DNA of 64,000 nucleotides. It comes from DATBLE01 sp963837265 (GTDB lineage Bacteria; Actinomycetota; Thermoleophilia; Gaiellales; Gaiellaceae). This document shows, one piece after another, positions 1-8,687 of the stretch (positions are counted from its first letter, which is position 1; every line of letters begins with the position of its first letter). The notes beneath the pieces are model-generated. The model saw only the letters and a list, made by a program, of their open reading frames with translations. It did not search any database and was not told where the DNA came from. The position numbers and the translations under genes were made by a program. The stretch covers positions 620,001 through 684,000 of the forward strand of contig CAWIMQ010000006.1 of the NCBI GenBank assembly GCA_963837265.1, read 5' to 3'.

Positions 1-78
1 CTACCGGTCGTCACACAGGACGAGGACTTCGCCGCCATCGCGAACGTGCACTCCGCACTCGCCGTCGTCCCCGCCTGA
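1..78 (+). CDS. C-terminal tail of a PIN-domain (VapC-like) protein, partial
   Basis: Frame 1 is open from the window edge to a TGA at 76-78 and encodes 25 residues with the pattern LPVVTQDEDF near its start. That 'TQDxDF' strand-turn followed by a short helix is how VapC-type PIN ribonuclease toxins end, the second Asp being one of the acidic metal ligands. If so, the protein would be a toxin RNase cut off by the window edge, with its antitoxin upstream. Only the last quarter or less is visible, so the family call rests on one motif. Confidence 0.5.
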   Translation, partial: LPVVTQDEDFAAIANVHSALAVVPA

Positions 79-138
79 CGACCTGGCCGCGCGCCTCGCG
101 TTGGTTAGGCTCCGGGCCCGATCACAAGGAGGAGCGAG

Positions 139-426
139 ATGGCCTACGGCATCGTGCATCACTTCCCCGGCGGCACGAAGGAGCAGTACGAGGCGTCGCT
201 CGGAGCGGTCCACCCCGGGCGTGACGCCCTTCCCGAGGGCCAGATCTTCCACGCGGCCGGCTCGTCTGCCGGCGGCTGGACCGTCATCGCGGTCCACGAC
301 TCGAGGGAGAGCTGGGAGCGGTTCCGCGACGGCACGCTCATCCCACGGCTGCAGCAGGGCATCGACGGCGGCTTCACCTCGGAGCCCGAGGAGACCGTCT
401 TCGAGGTTCACAACCTCCAGCCCTGA
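139..426 (+). CDS. Small conserved protein, dimeric alpha/beta-barrel-like (hypothetical)
   Basis: A 95-residue soluble protein with no signal peptide or membrane segment. The start is secure: a consensus Shine-Dalgarno (AAGGAGG, 126-132) lies six bases before the ATG. The alternation of short strands and helices, with phrases such as VIAVHDSRESWERF and a C-terminal EVHNLQP strand, resembles the ferredoxin-like 'ABM/antibiotic monooxygenase' dimeric barrel folds that actinobacteria carry as small stand-alone proteins. No catalytic residue can be named, so no reaction is proposed. It stands alone between the PIN-protein tail and a convergent operon. A similar small protein with a comparable layout occurs at 55.6-55.9 kb. 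Confidence 0.7.
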   Translation: MAYGIVHHFPGGTKEQYEASLGAVHPGRDALPEGQIFHAAGSSAGGWTVIAVHDSRESWERFRDGTLIPRLQQGIDGGFTSEPEETVFEVHNLQP

Positions 427-463
427 GGGGGCGAGCGGCCGGTCCGGGAGGCCCGCGTCGAAC

Positions 464-1027
464 CTAGCCGACGCGGGCCTGCTGCTTGCGGGCGAGCGTG
501 ATCGCGGCGGCGGTCAGCCGAGCCCGAGGCGCGGCACGCCAGTCGAGGACGTCGAGCTGCCAGACGACGCTCCCGCGACGGACGACGAACCGGTGCTCGT
601 ACGCGTCCGCGATCACGTAGCTCGCGAGCTGCGCGTCGCCGAGCCGCGCGACCCTCAGGCGGCGGTACACGCCGGGGAGCGAGCGCACGGCGGACGCAAA
701 GGCGGCACGGGCGGCCCGCCCGGACCCGAAGACGAACGCCGCGCTGAAGACGTCCTCCGCCGGCAGGTGGAAGGCGGCCTGGTAGTGCCGCGAACCCCGG
801 AAGAGCGCCCTTCCCGGGGCGCCGACGAGGAGCGCCGAGACGGCCGGCGCCGCACCCGTCGCCTTCGCGACCGGCTTCGCGCGGGCCGCCAGGTCGGAGC
901 GGGCGAGGACGAGCCGCCGCGGGTCCGTCCCGCCCGCTCCGAACGCAGGCGCGGCCGCGAGGAGCGCGGCGGCGGCGAACGCCGGCCCGCGCGCGCGGGA
1001 GGCGCGCCGGCGCGCGCCGCCGCTCAG
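464..1027 (-). CDS. Secreted hypothetical protein, probable CTG start
   Basis: The open frame gives about 187 residues. It begins with a basic stretch (RRRASRARG) and an Ala-rich hydrophobic run ending near AFGAGG, a probable Sec signal peptide; the rest is an ordinary globular sequence ending KQQARVG. There is no ATG, GTG or TTG in this frame near the signal peptide. A CTG at 1025-1027 overlaps the TGA of the upstream gene as CTGA, mirroring the NTGA overlaps seen throughout this window, so I chose it. Function is unknown. It is last in the four-gene minus-strand cluster 464-2954, whose other members are also mostly exported. Confidence 0.55.
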   Translation of the reverse strand: MSGGARRRASRARGPAFAAAALLAAAPAFGAGGTDPRRLVLARSDLAARAKPVAKATGAAPAVSALLVGAPGRALFRGSRHYQAAFHLPAEDVFSAAFVFGSGRAARAAFASAVRSLPGVYRRLRVARLGDAQLASYVIADAYEHRFVVRRGSVVWQLDVLDWRAAPRARLTAAAITLARKQQARVG

Positions 1028-1578
1028 CAGGCCCAGGTGCCGGTGGCGACGCCGACATCTCTCACCTTGCCGTTGATCCGGACGGACGCCTTCCCGCTGA
1101 AGGAGCCCTTCCGGAGGCTCTTGCCCACGAGGACCCTGTTCGTCAGCGCCGCGAAGCCCTTGCCGGGCACCTGCCAGCCGACCGCCTGGTCCCTGTAGAC
1201 GCCGCTCTTGGCCTTGTCCGTGAGGAGACCGAAGTACGACGCCTTCGGATTGGCAGGCGGCAGCGTCTGGGTGCCGATGTTGATCGCGAGCACCTTGCTG
1301 CCCTTCGTGAACCCCTCCGTCACCTGACAGATGCCGTGCGTGAAGTGGTAGGTCCTGCCGGCGACGTGGACGGTGGCCCTCGCCGGGCCGCACCAGACGC
1401 GCGCGTAGGCGCCGCCGATGGTCGTCGGGCCGGGGGTGCACGCCGCAAGGCGCGCCGGCGCCCCGGACGAGCCCGCCGCCCAGAGCCCGGCCGCGGCGAC
1501 GCACACCGCCAGCGTCGCCGCCGCGCGCCTCGACGCGCGGTGTCCCCGTTCGCCGCCGTCCCTGCCGAGATCGCTCAT
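1024..1578 (-). CDS. Secreted hypothetical protein (184 aa)
   Basis: Sequence features are an N-terminal basic/hydrophobic export signal (ASRRAAATLAVCVAAAGLWA), then a 150-residue mature region ending TGTWAC with several Cys residues (for example ACTPGPTT and YARVWCG) that could pair outside the cell. Two adjacent ATGs are possible. The second (1576-1578) sits six bases after AGGAGG, whereas the first abuts it, so the second was taken. I do not recognise the family. Its stop overlaps the probable CTG start of the next gene, and its start lies two bases after the stop of the 70-aa gene upstream, implying one transcript. Confidence 0.7.
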   Translation of the reverse strand: MSDLGRDGGERGHRASRRAAATLAVCVAAAGLWAAGSSGAPARLAACTPGPTTIGGAYARVWCGPARATVHVAGRTYHFTHGICQVTEGFTKGSKVLAINIGTQTLPPANPKASYFGLLTDKAKSGVYRDQAVGWQVPGKGFAALTNRVLVGKSLRKGSFSGKASVRINGKVRDVGVATGTWAC

Positions 1579-1580
1579 CG

Positions 1581-1793
1581 TCATCCTCCTGTCGTGTGGG
1601 TTGGCGCCGCCGGGCCGAGCGTGGCTTCCGGCGTCGCAGGGTCGCTCTGCCTCAGGAGAGCGAGCAACTCGCTCTCGCTGCCGAACGGGGTCGACCGCCC
1701 GCTGCCGACGTGCTCGACGACGCCGCGGAGCGGGTCGCCCTCCTCCACGAAGGGCTCGGTCGGAGTCCAGACGCGAACGACGAAGGTCCTCAC
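1581..1793 (-). CDS. Small conserved actinobacterial protein (70 aa)
   Basis: A GTG start (1791-1793) overlaps the TGA of the beta-helix gene as GTGA, a translational-coupling arrangement. The product opens RTFVVRVWTP and has a LRGVVEHVGSGRSTPF block followed by an ELLALLR helix. This layout, a strand, a loop with GVVEH and a short helix, is familiar from small uncharacterised actinobacterial proteins; no enzymatic motif is present. The last 20 residues are Pro/Ala/Thr-rich and probably disordered. The frame also runs upstream into the preceding gene without a stop, but coding there belongs to the other frame. Confidence 0.6.
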   Translation of the reverse strand: MRTFVVRVWTPTEPFVEEGDPLRGVVEHVGSGRSTPFGSESELLALLRQSDPATPEATLGPAAPTHTTGG

Positions 1794-2954
1794 GGCGCCG
1801 CCCGCTCGTAGGCGCCGGCGTCGCAGCCCGCCCCCTGCGGTCGCTTGACGCCGCGCGCGTCGACCTTGGGGCAGCTGGCCGCGGGCGCGATGTCGATCGC
1901 CGGGCTCGTCGGCTTCAGAGCCATGGTCGGCACGACGTTGCCCTTGGCCGCGAGCGACAGCAGCCCGGCATCGGGAACGGGCGGGTCGTCGCCGCAGTAC
2001 TGGTTGGTCAGCACGTTCTGCCCGGCGTGTGGGAAGTGGGCGCCTGGTGGGTTCTGGCAGGTGCCCTCGACGATCGAGCTCTGCATCGAGTATTCGGTGC
2101 TGAAGCTCGCCGCCGAGCCGTTCGTCGACGGAGCCGTGTTGCCGGCGATCGTGACGTGGAGGAGCGACACCTTGGGCTTTCCCGCCTGCCCGGTCTCGAG
2201 GCCGCCGCCGCTGGTGGAGGCGTTGTTGCCAGAAACGGTGACGTTCGTCAGGCTCGCGTGCCCGTCCACGAAGATGCCCGCCCCGGTTCCGGCGACGTTG
2301 TGCGCGACGGTCGCCTGCTCCAGGTCGGCCCCGCCGGTGACGTCCACGTAGACGCCGCCCCCCTTGTTCCCCGCGACGCTCGAGTCGACGAGCACGCCCC
2401 GGAGCGTCAAGGTGCCGCGGACCTGGATCGCTCCGCCCGAGTCGTTGCCCGAGCCGAACCCCGACGTCTTCCCGCCGGTGACGTGCAGGCCGTCCAGCGA
2501 CGAGGCCGGCGAACGCCGAGACGTCGAACACCCGGTCGATGCCGCCGGCGTCGACCGTCGTCTTCGCCGGGCCCTTGCCGACCAGCGTCACGTTCGCCTG
2601 GAGGACGTCGAGGTCGCCCTTGGCCGCCTTGTTCTCGTTCTTGCCGGGAACCGACAGATGGAACGTTCCGGCCGGAAGCTTGATCAGGTACGTCCCCCGC
2701 GGGCCGAAGTTCGCGGTCTGGATCGCCGCCCGGAGGCTGCACGTGCCCGAGCCTGGCTTCTGCAGGAAGAGGAACTTCCCCTTGCAGACGCCGTCACCCG
2801 GAGCCAGATCCGGCCCGTCCGCCACCGTGGTGACGAGGATCGTCTTCGTCACGCTCGCGTCCGCCCCGGATCCGCCGGCCAGAACGAGCGCCAGCGCCGC
2901 CGCGAAGGCGGCGGCGGTGGCGGTGGCGATCCGGTGCCCATGCCGTGAAGTCAT
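1790..2954 (-). pseudogene. Secreted right-handed beta-helix (CSLREAI-type) protein, frameshifted
   Basis: The ATG at 2952-2954 follows an AGGAGG site. A signal peptide (TATAAAFAAALALVLAGGSG) leads into the hallmark CSLRAAIQTAN motif of CSLREAI-type parallel beta-helix proteins. The helix rungs continue as repeated N-V-T-V-S-G-N and LLHVTIAGNT phrases to the C-terminus (GCDAGAYERAAP). The reading frame changes near 2507: up to FDVSAFA one frame is coding, after it a second frame (SSLDGLHVTGGKTSG) is. Removing one G restores about 388 residues. Such proteins are usually surface or extracellular. Either the gene is inactivated or the shift is a sequence error; conserved coding on both sides favours a recent or artefactual event. 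Confidence 0.75.
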
Positions 2955-3016
2955 TGCTCCTCCTTCGTTCGTCCGTCGAACCACCGGTCTCGCCGGCCGA
3001 TTGCCGCGCCTTCCGC

Positions 3017-3622
3017 TCACGAGCCGGCCTTGGCGCAGATCGCGATCGAGAAGACCTGCCAGTTTGGGGAGTACGTGCCCGTCTCGGCGGCGACCGCCTG
3101 CCAGGCGGTGAGGTCGCTGCTCGGAGTCGACCTGAGGAGGACGGGCGCGCCGGTGCCGCCGGCGCCCGACACCCAGGCACCGCCGCCGATCACCTTCTTG
3201 CCGGCCGGGCAGGTCGCGACGACGACCTGGAGCGGGACGGAGCTCGTGCCCGTCTGCGCCTGCACCCGCTCGATTCCGCTCGCGCCCGGCGGGCCGGCGT
3301 CGCCCCCGTCGCCCTTCGGCCCCTGCGGCCCTGCGGGGCCCTGCGGCCCGGCGGGGCCTTGCGGCCCTGCGGGGCCCTGCAGCCCGGCCGGGCCACGAGT
3401 CGCCGCCGGGAGCTGGCCGCGCCTGAAGTCGGCTCTGAGCAGCGAGCCGTTCCTGACCTTCAGGGACGTGACGGCGCCGTTTCGCAGCTGGGCCGTGCCG
3501 ACGCTCGCCGCCGGGAGCTTGAGCGCGGCGTAGCCGGTGCCTGCGAGGGAGACTGCGAGGGCGGCGCACGCCACGACCAGCGCCGGCGAGAGTCGAAATC
3601 GAATGCGGTGATCTGGCTTCAT
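3017..3622 (-). CDS. Secreted collagen-like Gly-X-Y repeat protein (201 aa)
   Basis: After a signal peptide ([20 protein letters not shown]) comes a spacer with strands typical of these proteins ([18 protein letters not shown]). Next is a run of about 15 Gly-X-Y triplets built from GPAGPQ and GPKGDG units (roughly residues 74-116), and a C-terminal globular part with two Cys ([17 protein letters not shown] and IAICAKAGS). Bacterial collagen-like proteins trimerise through such repeats and are displayed on or released from the cell. The ATG at 3620-3622 follows GGAGGAAAGGACG. It is separated by only 38 bp from the end of another collagen-like gene upstream, so the pair probably arose by duplication and is co-transcribed. 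Confidence 0.8.
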   Translation of the reverse strand: MKPDHRIRFRLSPALVVACAALAVSLAGTGYAALKLPAASVGTAQLRNGAVTSLKVRNGSLLRADFRRGQLPAATRGPAGLQGPAGPQGPAGPQGPAGPQGPKGDGGDAGPPGASGIERVQAQTGTSSVPLQVVVATCPAGKKVIGGGAWVSGAGGTGAPVLLRSTPSSDLTAWQAVAAETGTYSPNWQVFSIAICAKAGS

Positions 3623-3660
3623 CGTCCTTTCCTCCAAGGTGTCGGTGGCCGGCGTCGACG

Positions 3661-4374
3661 TCATTTCTTCCCCACGGGCGCCTGGTTCGGGGGCGGCGGC
3701 TTGGGCCGCCAGGTCTTGATGCAGATCACCTCGGCACGGATCTGCGCAAAGTCGGAGGACGGGTTCGAGACCTTCGTCACGACGGCTTGACGCCCCAGCC
3801 GTCGAGGCGACCCGGGCGTCAGGTGGGGCGGGCCCGGGAAGCCGGTCATGTCCGGAAAGCCGTTGTAGCTCTCGGTGATGTAGCCGTCCAGAGCCCGCCG
3901 AGGAACGCAGCCGCCTCCTCCGGTCGCCCTCCAGCCGGCCGGGCAGTGCTTCCAGACCTGGTACGTGCCGGGCTTCGTGACCTTCACCGAGTCGAAGGAC
4001 CACCGGATGTTCTCTTCCCTGAGGGCCGTCGCCTGGCCCGACGCGCCGCCCGGGCCGGCCGGCCCGGTCGCCCCTTTCGGGCCGACCGGCCCCACGGGCC
4101 CCGCCGGCCCCGGCGCGCCTGCGGGCCCGGCCGGTCCCGCAGGACCGGCGGGCCCCTGGGGGCCGTCCTTGCTCCAGCTGACCGTCGACGCGCCCCGGGC
4201 GCACGGTGCCAGGTACAGGTTGTGCGTCGAGGGATCGACGCACGCGGTGATCTCCGCTGCGGCCGCGCGACCGGACGCTCCGCCCGCGTGAACCACCGCC
4301 GCGCCTGCGAGCGCCGCGGCGATCGCCGCCGTTCCGATCTGCGCAAGTCTCCACATGGTCGAGCGTGCCGTCAT
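3661..4374 (-). CDS. Secreted collagen-like Gly-X-Y repeat protein (237 aa)
   Basis: N-terminal export signal (QIGTAAIAAALAGAAVVHAG), a short conserved segment ITACVDPSTHNLYLAP, then about 15 GPAGPAGPV-type triplets (residues 69-113), and a C-terminal head with Cys residues and aromatic strands. It differs from the neighbour at 3017-3622 in both N- and C-terminal domains, although the repeat is alike, so the two may form mixed assemblies. AGGAGG ends seven bases before the chosen ATG (4372-4374); an internal ATG at codon 7 is less well placed. The tail KPPPPNQAPVGKK is Pro/Lys-rich. It is divergent from the large SARP regulator, about 200 bp away. Confidence 0.8.
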   Translation of the reverse strand: MTARSTMWRLAQIGTAAIAAALAGAAVVHAGGASGRAAAAEITACVDPSTHNLYLAPCARGASTVSWSKDGPQGPAGPAGPAGPAGAPGPAGPVGPVGPKGATGPAGPGGASGQATALREENIRWSFDSVKVTKPGTYQVWKHCPAGWRATGGGGCVPRRALDGYITESYNGFPDMTGFPGPPHLTPGSPRRLGRQAVVTKVSNPSSDFAQIRAEVICIKTWRPKPPPPNQAPVGKK

Positions 4375-4574
4375 CGATGCCTCCTCCGGGTCGAGCCGAT
4401 CCTGATCCGTCGTCGAGAGCCCAGTTCGATCACGCCGGCATCGTGGACGGGCACCCTTTCAGTGACCTTAAGGTCGGGCCGCAACCGGGCTCCGGGCGCG
4501 GGGCCGAGGCCCGGGGTGGCGTAGACTCACACGGCTGCGGCGGCGAGCGGGAGGCGCACGAGAGGGACGACGGC

Positions 4575-7500
4575 ATGAGCGGCAAGCCACGGCAAGATCG
4601 TCCGGCCCGGAGGCCGGCGGCTGCGCCGCTCGAGCGCCCGGGCCTCGAATCGCGGCTCGACGAGGCGTTCGGCACCCGCCTGACGACCGTCGTCGCGGGA
4701 GCGGGCTACGGGAAGACGACGCTCCTGCGGAAGTGGTCCCGCGACGTCGAGTCCGGATGGCACACGGTGGGCTCGACCGACCGGAGGCTCGGCCCCTTCA
4801 CGGAGAGCCTCGTACGGGCGCTGCGGCCGTTCGTCTCGGACGTCTCGACCGACACCGGATTCCAGGTCGCTCCCCCCGACGACGAGATGCGCGCGGCCGC
4901 GATCGCGACCCGTCTGGCCGCGCAGCTCGAGGGCTCGCTCCGGCACGACTTCGTCCTCATCCTCGACGACGTCGACGGGCTCTCGGGAACGCCGTCGGCG
5001 AGGCTGGTCGAGGGCCTCGTCCGGCAGGGGCCGCCGACGCTGCACCTGATCCTGTCCGGGCGGGACGATCCGCCGTTTCCGATCCAGCGCCTGCGGGGAC
5101 AGGGCCAGGTCCTCGAGATCGACGCTTCGGAGCTCGCGTTCGGGACCGAGGAGATCGGCGACCTGCTCGAGCTGTACCTCGACCCCGAGGCACGAGGCCT
5201 CGCGCCCCGGATCCACGACGTCACCGGCGGCTGGCCGGCGGCCGTCCGGCTCGCGGTCGGCGCTCTCGAGTCGACGGCCGGACCTGCCAGGGCCGCCGCA
5301 CTCGACCGTCTGAGCAGGCCGGAGGGGCCGCTCCTCGAGTACCTCTCCGAGGAGGTGCTCGGCCGGGAGACGCCGGCGGTTCGCCGGGTGGTCGCCGCGG
5401 TCGTGCCCTTCGAGCACTTCACGACCGGGCTGTGCGAGGCGCTGGGGATCGTCGAGTCCCGCGCCGCGATCGAGTCGCTGCGCCGGCGCGGCCTGTTCAT
5501 GGCGGCCGAGGGGAACGGGGACGAGGTCCTGACCCTCCACGCGCTGATCCGCGAGTTCGCGCGAGAGCGCCTGGCCCCGACCGGGGAGGAGCTGCACGAG
5601 CTCCACCGGCGCGCGGCCTCGTGGTTCGAGTCGCAGGGGCGCCTCGAGGACGCGCTCCGCTCGCACGTGGAGAGCGGGGACGCGGCCGAGCTGGCCCGAT
5701 TCCTCTCCGAGCGCGGCAACACGCTGCTCATGCGAGGCGCGACGGATGCCCTCGTCCAGGCGGGCGGCGCGCTTCCTCCTACGCTTCGTGACGCCGGGCT
5801 CGAGGCGGTCCTCGGCGAGGCGCACTCGTTGAAGGGAGACTGGGAAGAGGCGCTGGCCTGCTACGAACGGTCCTCCGGCGACGAGCACGAGCTTCCCGCC
5901 GGTCTCGCCTGGCGGATGGGGCGGCTGCACTGGGATCTCGGCAACACCGACGAGGCGAAGTCCGTGTTCGGGCGCGGGCGGATCGACGGGTCGGGCTCGA
6001 CGGACGAGGCCCTCCTGCTCGCCTGGATGAGCTCGCCCTACTGGAGCTCCGGCGACGCCGAGCGGGCAGAGGAGCTCGCCGGCCGTGCCCTGGAAGCGGC
6101 GACGGCCTCCGGCTCGCCGAGGGCGCTTGCGGCGGCGCACAACGCCGTCGCCCTCAACCACCTGGGGCGCGACCACGCGATGTTCGAGCGTCACATGGCG
6201 GCGGCCATCGAGGCTGCGGAGGCCGCCGGGGACGTCCTGCAGCTGGTGCGCTTCACGATCAACCGGTGCGGCCCGGCCGAGCCGGGCGAGGCGATCGAGC
6301 GGCTCGGGTCGGCGATCACCCTCGCCGAGCTCGCCGGTGCGGGCCTGTATCTCGCCCGTGCCCTGAACGCCCGGGGGGAGAACTGCCTCGCGGTCGGCCG
6401 GTTCGACGACGCCGTCACCGACTTCAGGCGTGCCTTCGCCCTCTGGGAACGGCACGGATCGGCGCGTCGCGCCTGGGCCCTGATGAGCCTCGCCTCGGTG
6501 GCGCGCCAGCGCGGCGACCTCGCCTACGCCGGGGCGGCGTACCGCGAGGCGCTCGAAACGTCCCGGGACGCCGAGGGGTCGATCAACGCCGCGAGCGGCC
6601 TCGCCCGCGTCCTCGCGTACGACGACCCCGACGAGGCGCGCCGGCTGACCACGGCCGCCGTGGAGGAGGGAAGGCGCTTCGCGCCGATGCTCAGCACGGC
6701 GCTGCTCGCAGCCGGCTGGGTGGCTCTCGCGGAAGGCGACCGCGAGACTGCCCTCGGGCACGCCCGCGAGGCCGCGGCCGAGACGCACAGGCGGCGAACC
6801 CGATTCGAGTACGCGGAAGCGCTCGAGCTCACGGCGATGTCGTGCGGGGACGCGAACGAGGCGCTCGGCCTGCTCGAGGAATCGCTCGGCGTCTGGCAGG
6901 AGGTCCGGAACGAGGTCTCCCTGGCCCGGGTCGAGCTGGCGCTCGGCCGGCTGGGAGGCGACCGGGCCAGGGCCGAGCGCGCCAGGCGCCGCCTGAGGAA
7001 CGCCGGTGTCCGCGAGCAGGCGGCCGGCGCGGCGGGGCTCCTCGGCTGCCTGCCTCCGGAAGAGCCCGAGCCCGTGCGCGTGCGCACGCTCGGCTCGTTC
7101 GCGCTCCTGCGCGACGGCCAGGCGATACCCGTGGGCGAATGGCAGTCGAGGAAGGCCAGGGATCTCCTCAAGATCCTGGTCGCGAGGAGAGGCCGGGCCG
7201 CTCCGCGCGACACGCTGATCGACGCGCTGTGGCCGGGAGAGGATCCGGCCCGCCTCGGAAACCGCCTCTCCGTCGCGCTGAGCATCCTTCGCTCGGTGCT
7301 CGACCCCGAGAAGCGGTTCGAGCCCGACCACTTCGTCGCGGGCGGCGCGGCCGGCGTCGCGCTGCAGCGGGCCGTGCTGCCCGTCGACGTCGAGGAGTTC
7401 CTGGCCGACGCGGAGGCGGGCCTGGAGCTCGTCCGCGACGGGAGCCCCGTGGAGGCCCGGGAACGCCTGCTCGCCGCCGAGGCGGCCTACGCAGGCGACT

Positions 7501-7820
7501 TCCTCGAGGAGGATCTCTATGCGGACTGGGCGGCGCGCGTCCGGGAGGAGGCGCGCCTCGCCTACATCGCGGTCGCGCATGCCCTCGCGGGGCTCGTCGC
7601 CGCCGACGGCGACCCGGCAGGCGCGGCCCGCTATCTCCTGCGCGTGCTCGAGCGCGATCCCTACGACGAGCGCGCCCATCTCGGCCTGGTCGAGACGCTC
7701 GCGCAGGCGGGGCACCACGGCGAGGCCCGGCGGTGCTACGCGACCTACGCCGCCCGGATGGGGGAGATCGGCGTGGAGGCATCTCCGTACGCGCCGGTTC
7801 CTGCGCCCGCCCGCCCGTAG
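4575..7820 (+). CDS. Large STAND-ATPase/TPR/SARP-type transcriptional regulator (1081 aa)
   Basis: Domain order is readable. The NTPase starts with Walker A (VAGAGYGKTT, about residues 40-49) and Walker B (FVLILDDVDG, about 133-142), as in MalT/AfsR-type STAND proteins. A long helical, TPR-like centre (about 400-820) carries paired Ala-rich helices. The C-terminus has an OmpR-like winged helix (RVRTLGSFALLRDGQAIPVG, about 835 onward) and a bacterial transcriptional activation domain (about 920-1075). Placing the DNA-binding/BTAD unit at the C-terminus instead of the N-terminus is a recognised variant in deep actinobacteria. ATP binding presumably gates DNA binding in response to an unknown ligand. 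The ATG at 4575 has only a weak purine-rich site upstream. Targets may include the divergent collagen-like genes, but this is inference. Confidence 0.85.
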   Translation: MSGKPRQDRPARRPAAAPLERPGLESRLDEAFGTRLTTVVAGAGYGKTTLLRKWSRDVESGWHTVGSTDRRLGPFTESLVRALRPFVSDVSTDTGFQVAPPDDEMRAAAIATRLAAQLEGSLRHDFVLILDDVDGLSGTPSARLVEGLVRQGPPTLHLILSGRDDPPFPIQRLRGQGQVLEIDASELAFGTEEIGDLLELYLDPEARGLAPRIHDVTGGWPAAVRLAVGALESTAGPARAAALDRLSRPEGPLLEYLSEEVLGRETPAVRRVVAAVVPFEHFTTGLCEALGIVESRAAIESLRRRGLFMAAEGNGDEVLTLHALIREFARERLAPTGEELHELHRRAASWFESQGRLEDALRSHVESGDAAELARFLSERGNTLLMRGATDALVQAGGALPPTLRDAGLEAVLGEAHSLKGDWEEALACYERSSGDEHELPAGLAWRMGRLHWDLGNTDEAKSVFGRGRIDGSGSTDEALLLAWMSSPYWSSGDAERAEELAGRALEAATASGSPRALAAAHNAVALNHLGRDHAMFERHMAAAIEAAEAAGDVLQLVRFTINRCGPAEPGEAIERLGSAITLAELAGAGLYLARALNARGENCLAVGRFDDAVTDFRRAFALWERHGSARRAWALMSLASVARQRGDLAYAGAAYREALETSRDAEGSINAASGLARVLAYDDPDEARRLTTAAVEEGRRFAPMLSTALLAAGWVALAEGDRETALGHAREAAAETHRRRTRFEYAEALELTAMSCGDANEALGLLEESLGVWQEVRNEVSLARVELALGRLGGDRARAERARRRLRNAGVREQAAGAAGLLGCLPPEEPEPVRVRTLGSFALLRDGQAIPVGEWQSRKARDLLKILVARRGRAAPRDTLIDALWPGEDPARLGNRLSVALSILRSVLDPEKRFEPDHFVAGGAAGVALQRAVLPVDVEEFLADAEAGLELVRDGSPVEARERLLAAEAAYAGDFLEEDLYADWAARVREEARLAYIAVAHALAGLVAADGDPAGAARYLLRVLERDPYDERAHLGLVETLAQAGHHGEARRCYATYAARMGEIGVEASPYAPVPAPARP

Positions 7821-7839
7821 CGGCTGCGAGACTCGAGCC

Positions 7840-8628
7840 GTGAGCGCGCGGGTGGCCTGGATCTCCGTCGCCCCGATCAAGGGCCTGGCGCTGACCGCGC
7901 TCGAGGAGGTTCTGCTCGAGCCGTTCGGCGTCCGCGGGAACCGGCGCTTCCACCTCGTCGGCGAGGACGGACGGCTCCTGAACGGCAAGGCCCTCGGCCG
8001 GCTCGTCCAGGTCTCGGCGGCCTGGGACGAGGAGACCGGCCGGCTGGCGCTCGGGTTTCCGGACGGAACCGCGGCCGAGGGCGAGGTCGAGCTGGCGGAG
8101 GCGGTGACGACCCTCTTCTACGGCCGCGAGGTCCGGGGGCGGCTCGTCGGCGGACCGTGGGCGGAGGCGCTCTCGTCCTTCGCCGGCCGACCGCTCCGCC
8201 TCGTCCAGCCGGCCAGGCCGGGCGACGGCCTCGACCGCGGAGGCGCGCCGGTGACGATGCTCTCGACCGCGTCCCTCGACGCGCTCTCGGCGGTCGCGGG
8301 CGCCGCCGAGCGCCTCGACCCGCGCCGGTTCCGGATGCTGCTCGGCGTCGAGGGCGTCGGCGCGCACGAGGAGGACGGCTGGCTCGGCCGCCGGATCGTG
8401 GTCGGCGAGGCGACGGTGGTCCCGCGCGGGAACGTCGGCCGCTGCATCGTGACGAGCCGCGACCCCGACACCGGGGTTCGGAACGTGCCCACGCTCGACC
8501 TCCTCGCCCGGTACCGCGACGGCGTCGAGACGACCGAGCCCCTCCCGTTCGGGATCTGGGCGGAGGTGGAGGTGCCGGGGATCGTGCGCCTCGGGGACCC
8601 GGTCGAGCCGGGCAGCTCGACCGGCTAG
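7840..8628 (+). CDS. MOSC domain-containing protein
   Basis: Begins at GTG with VAWISVAPIKGLALT, the typical start of MOSC N-terminal beta-barrel proteins ('xxxPxKG'), and carries the MOSC-specific region around NVGRCIVTSRDPDTG with the Cys that in molybdenum-cofactor sulfurase relatives binds sulfur or cofactor. Relatives (YiiM, YcbX, mARC) handle molybdenum cofactor or reduce N-hydroxylated compounds. At 262 residues it has no ferredoxin or PLP domain attached, so it would need separate redox partners. A putative -10 (GAGACT) six bases before the GTG suggests a leaderless message. The preceding regulator ends 19 bp upstream. Confidence 0.85.
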   Translation: MSARVAWISVAPIKGLALTALEEVLLEPFGVRGNRRFHLVGEDGRLLNGKALGRLVQVSAAWDEETGRLALGFPDGTAAEGEVELAEAVTTLFYGREVRGRLVGGPWAEALSSFAGRPLRLVQPARPGDGLDRGGAPVTMLSTASLDALSAVAGAAERLDPRRFRMLLGVEGVGAHEEDGWLGRRIVVGEATVVPRGNVGRCIVTSRDPDTGVRNVPTLDLLARYRDGVETTEPLPFGIWAEVEVPGIVRLGDPVEPGSSTG

Positions 8629-8687
8629 CCGGCAGCTCCCTCGGAGCTGGCGTCGAGGCGAGGCCGCAGGTACTGTCCTCCGCCGCC

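Noticed and set aside
3300..3400. Regular GGCCCTGCGGGG repeats that could be mistaken for a repeat array
   Set aside because: They encode Gly-X-Y collagen triplets in frame; spacing is codon-based, not spacer-repeat.
4527..7988. An open frame of over 1100 codons on the minus strand opposite the SARP regulator
   Set aside because: High-GC genes leave the antisense frame free of stops. Its translation is Arg/Pro-rich and has no domain, while the plus strand shows complete domains.
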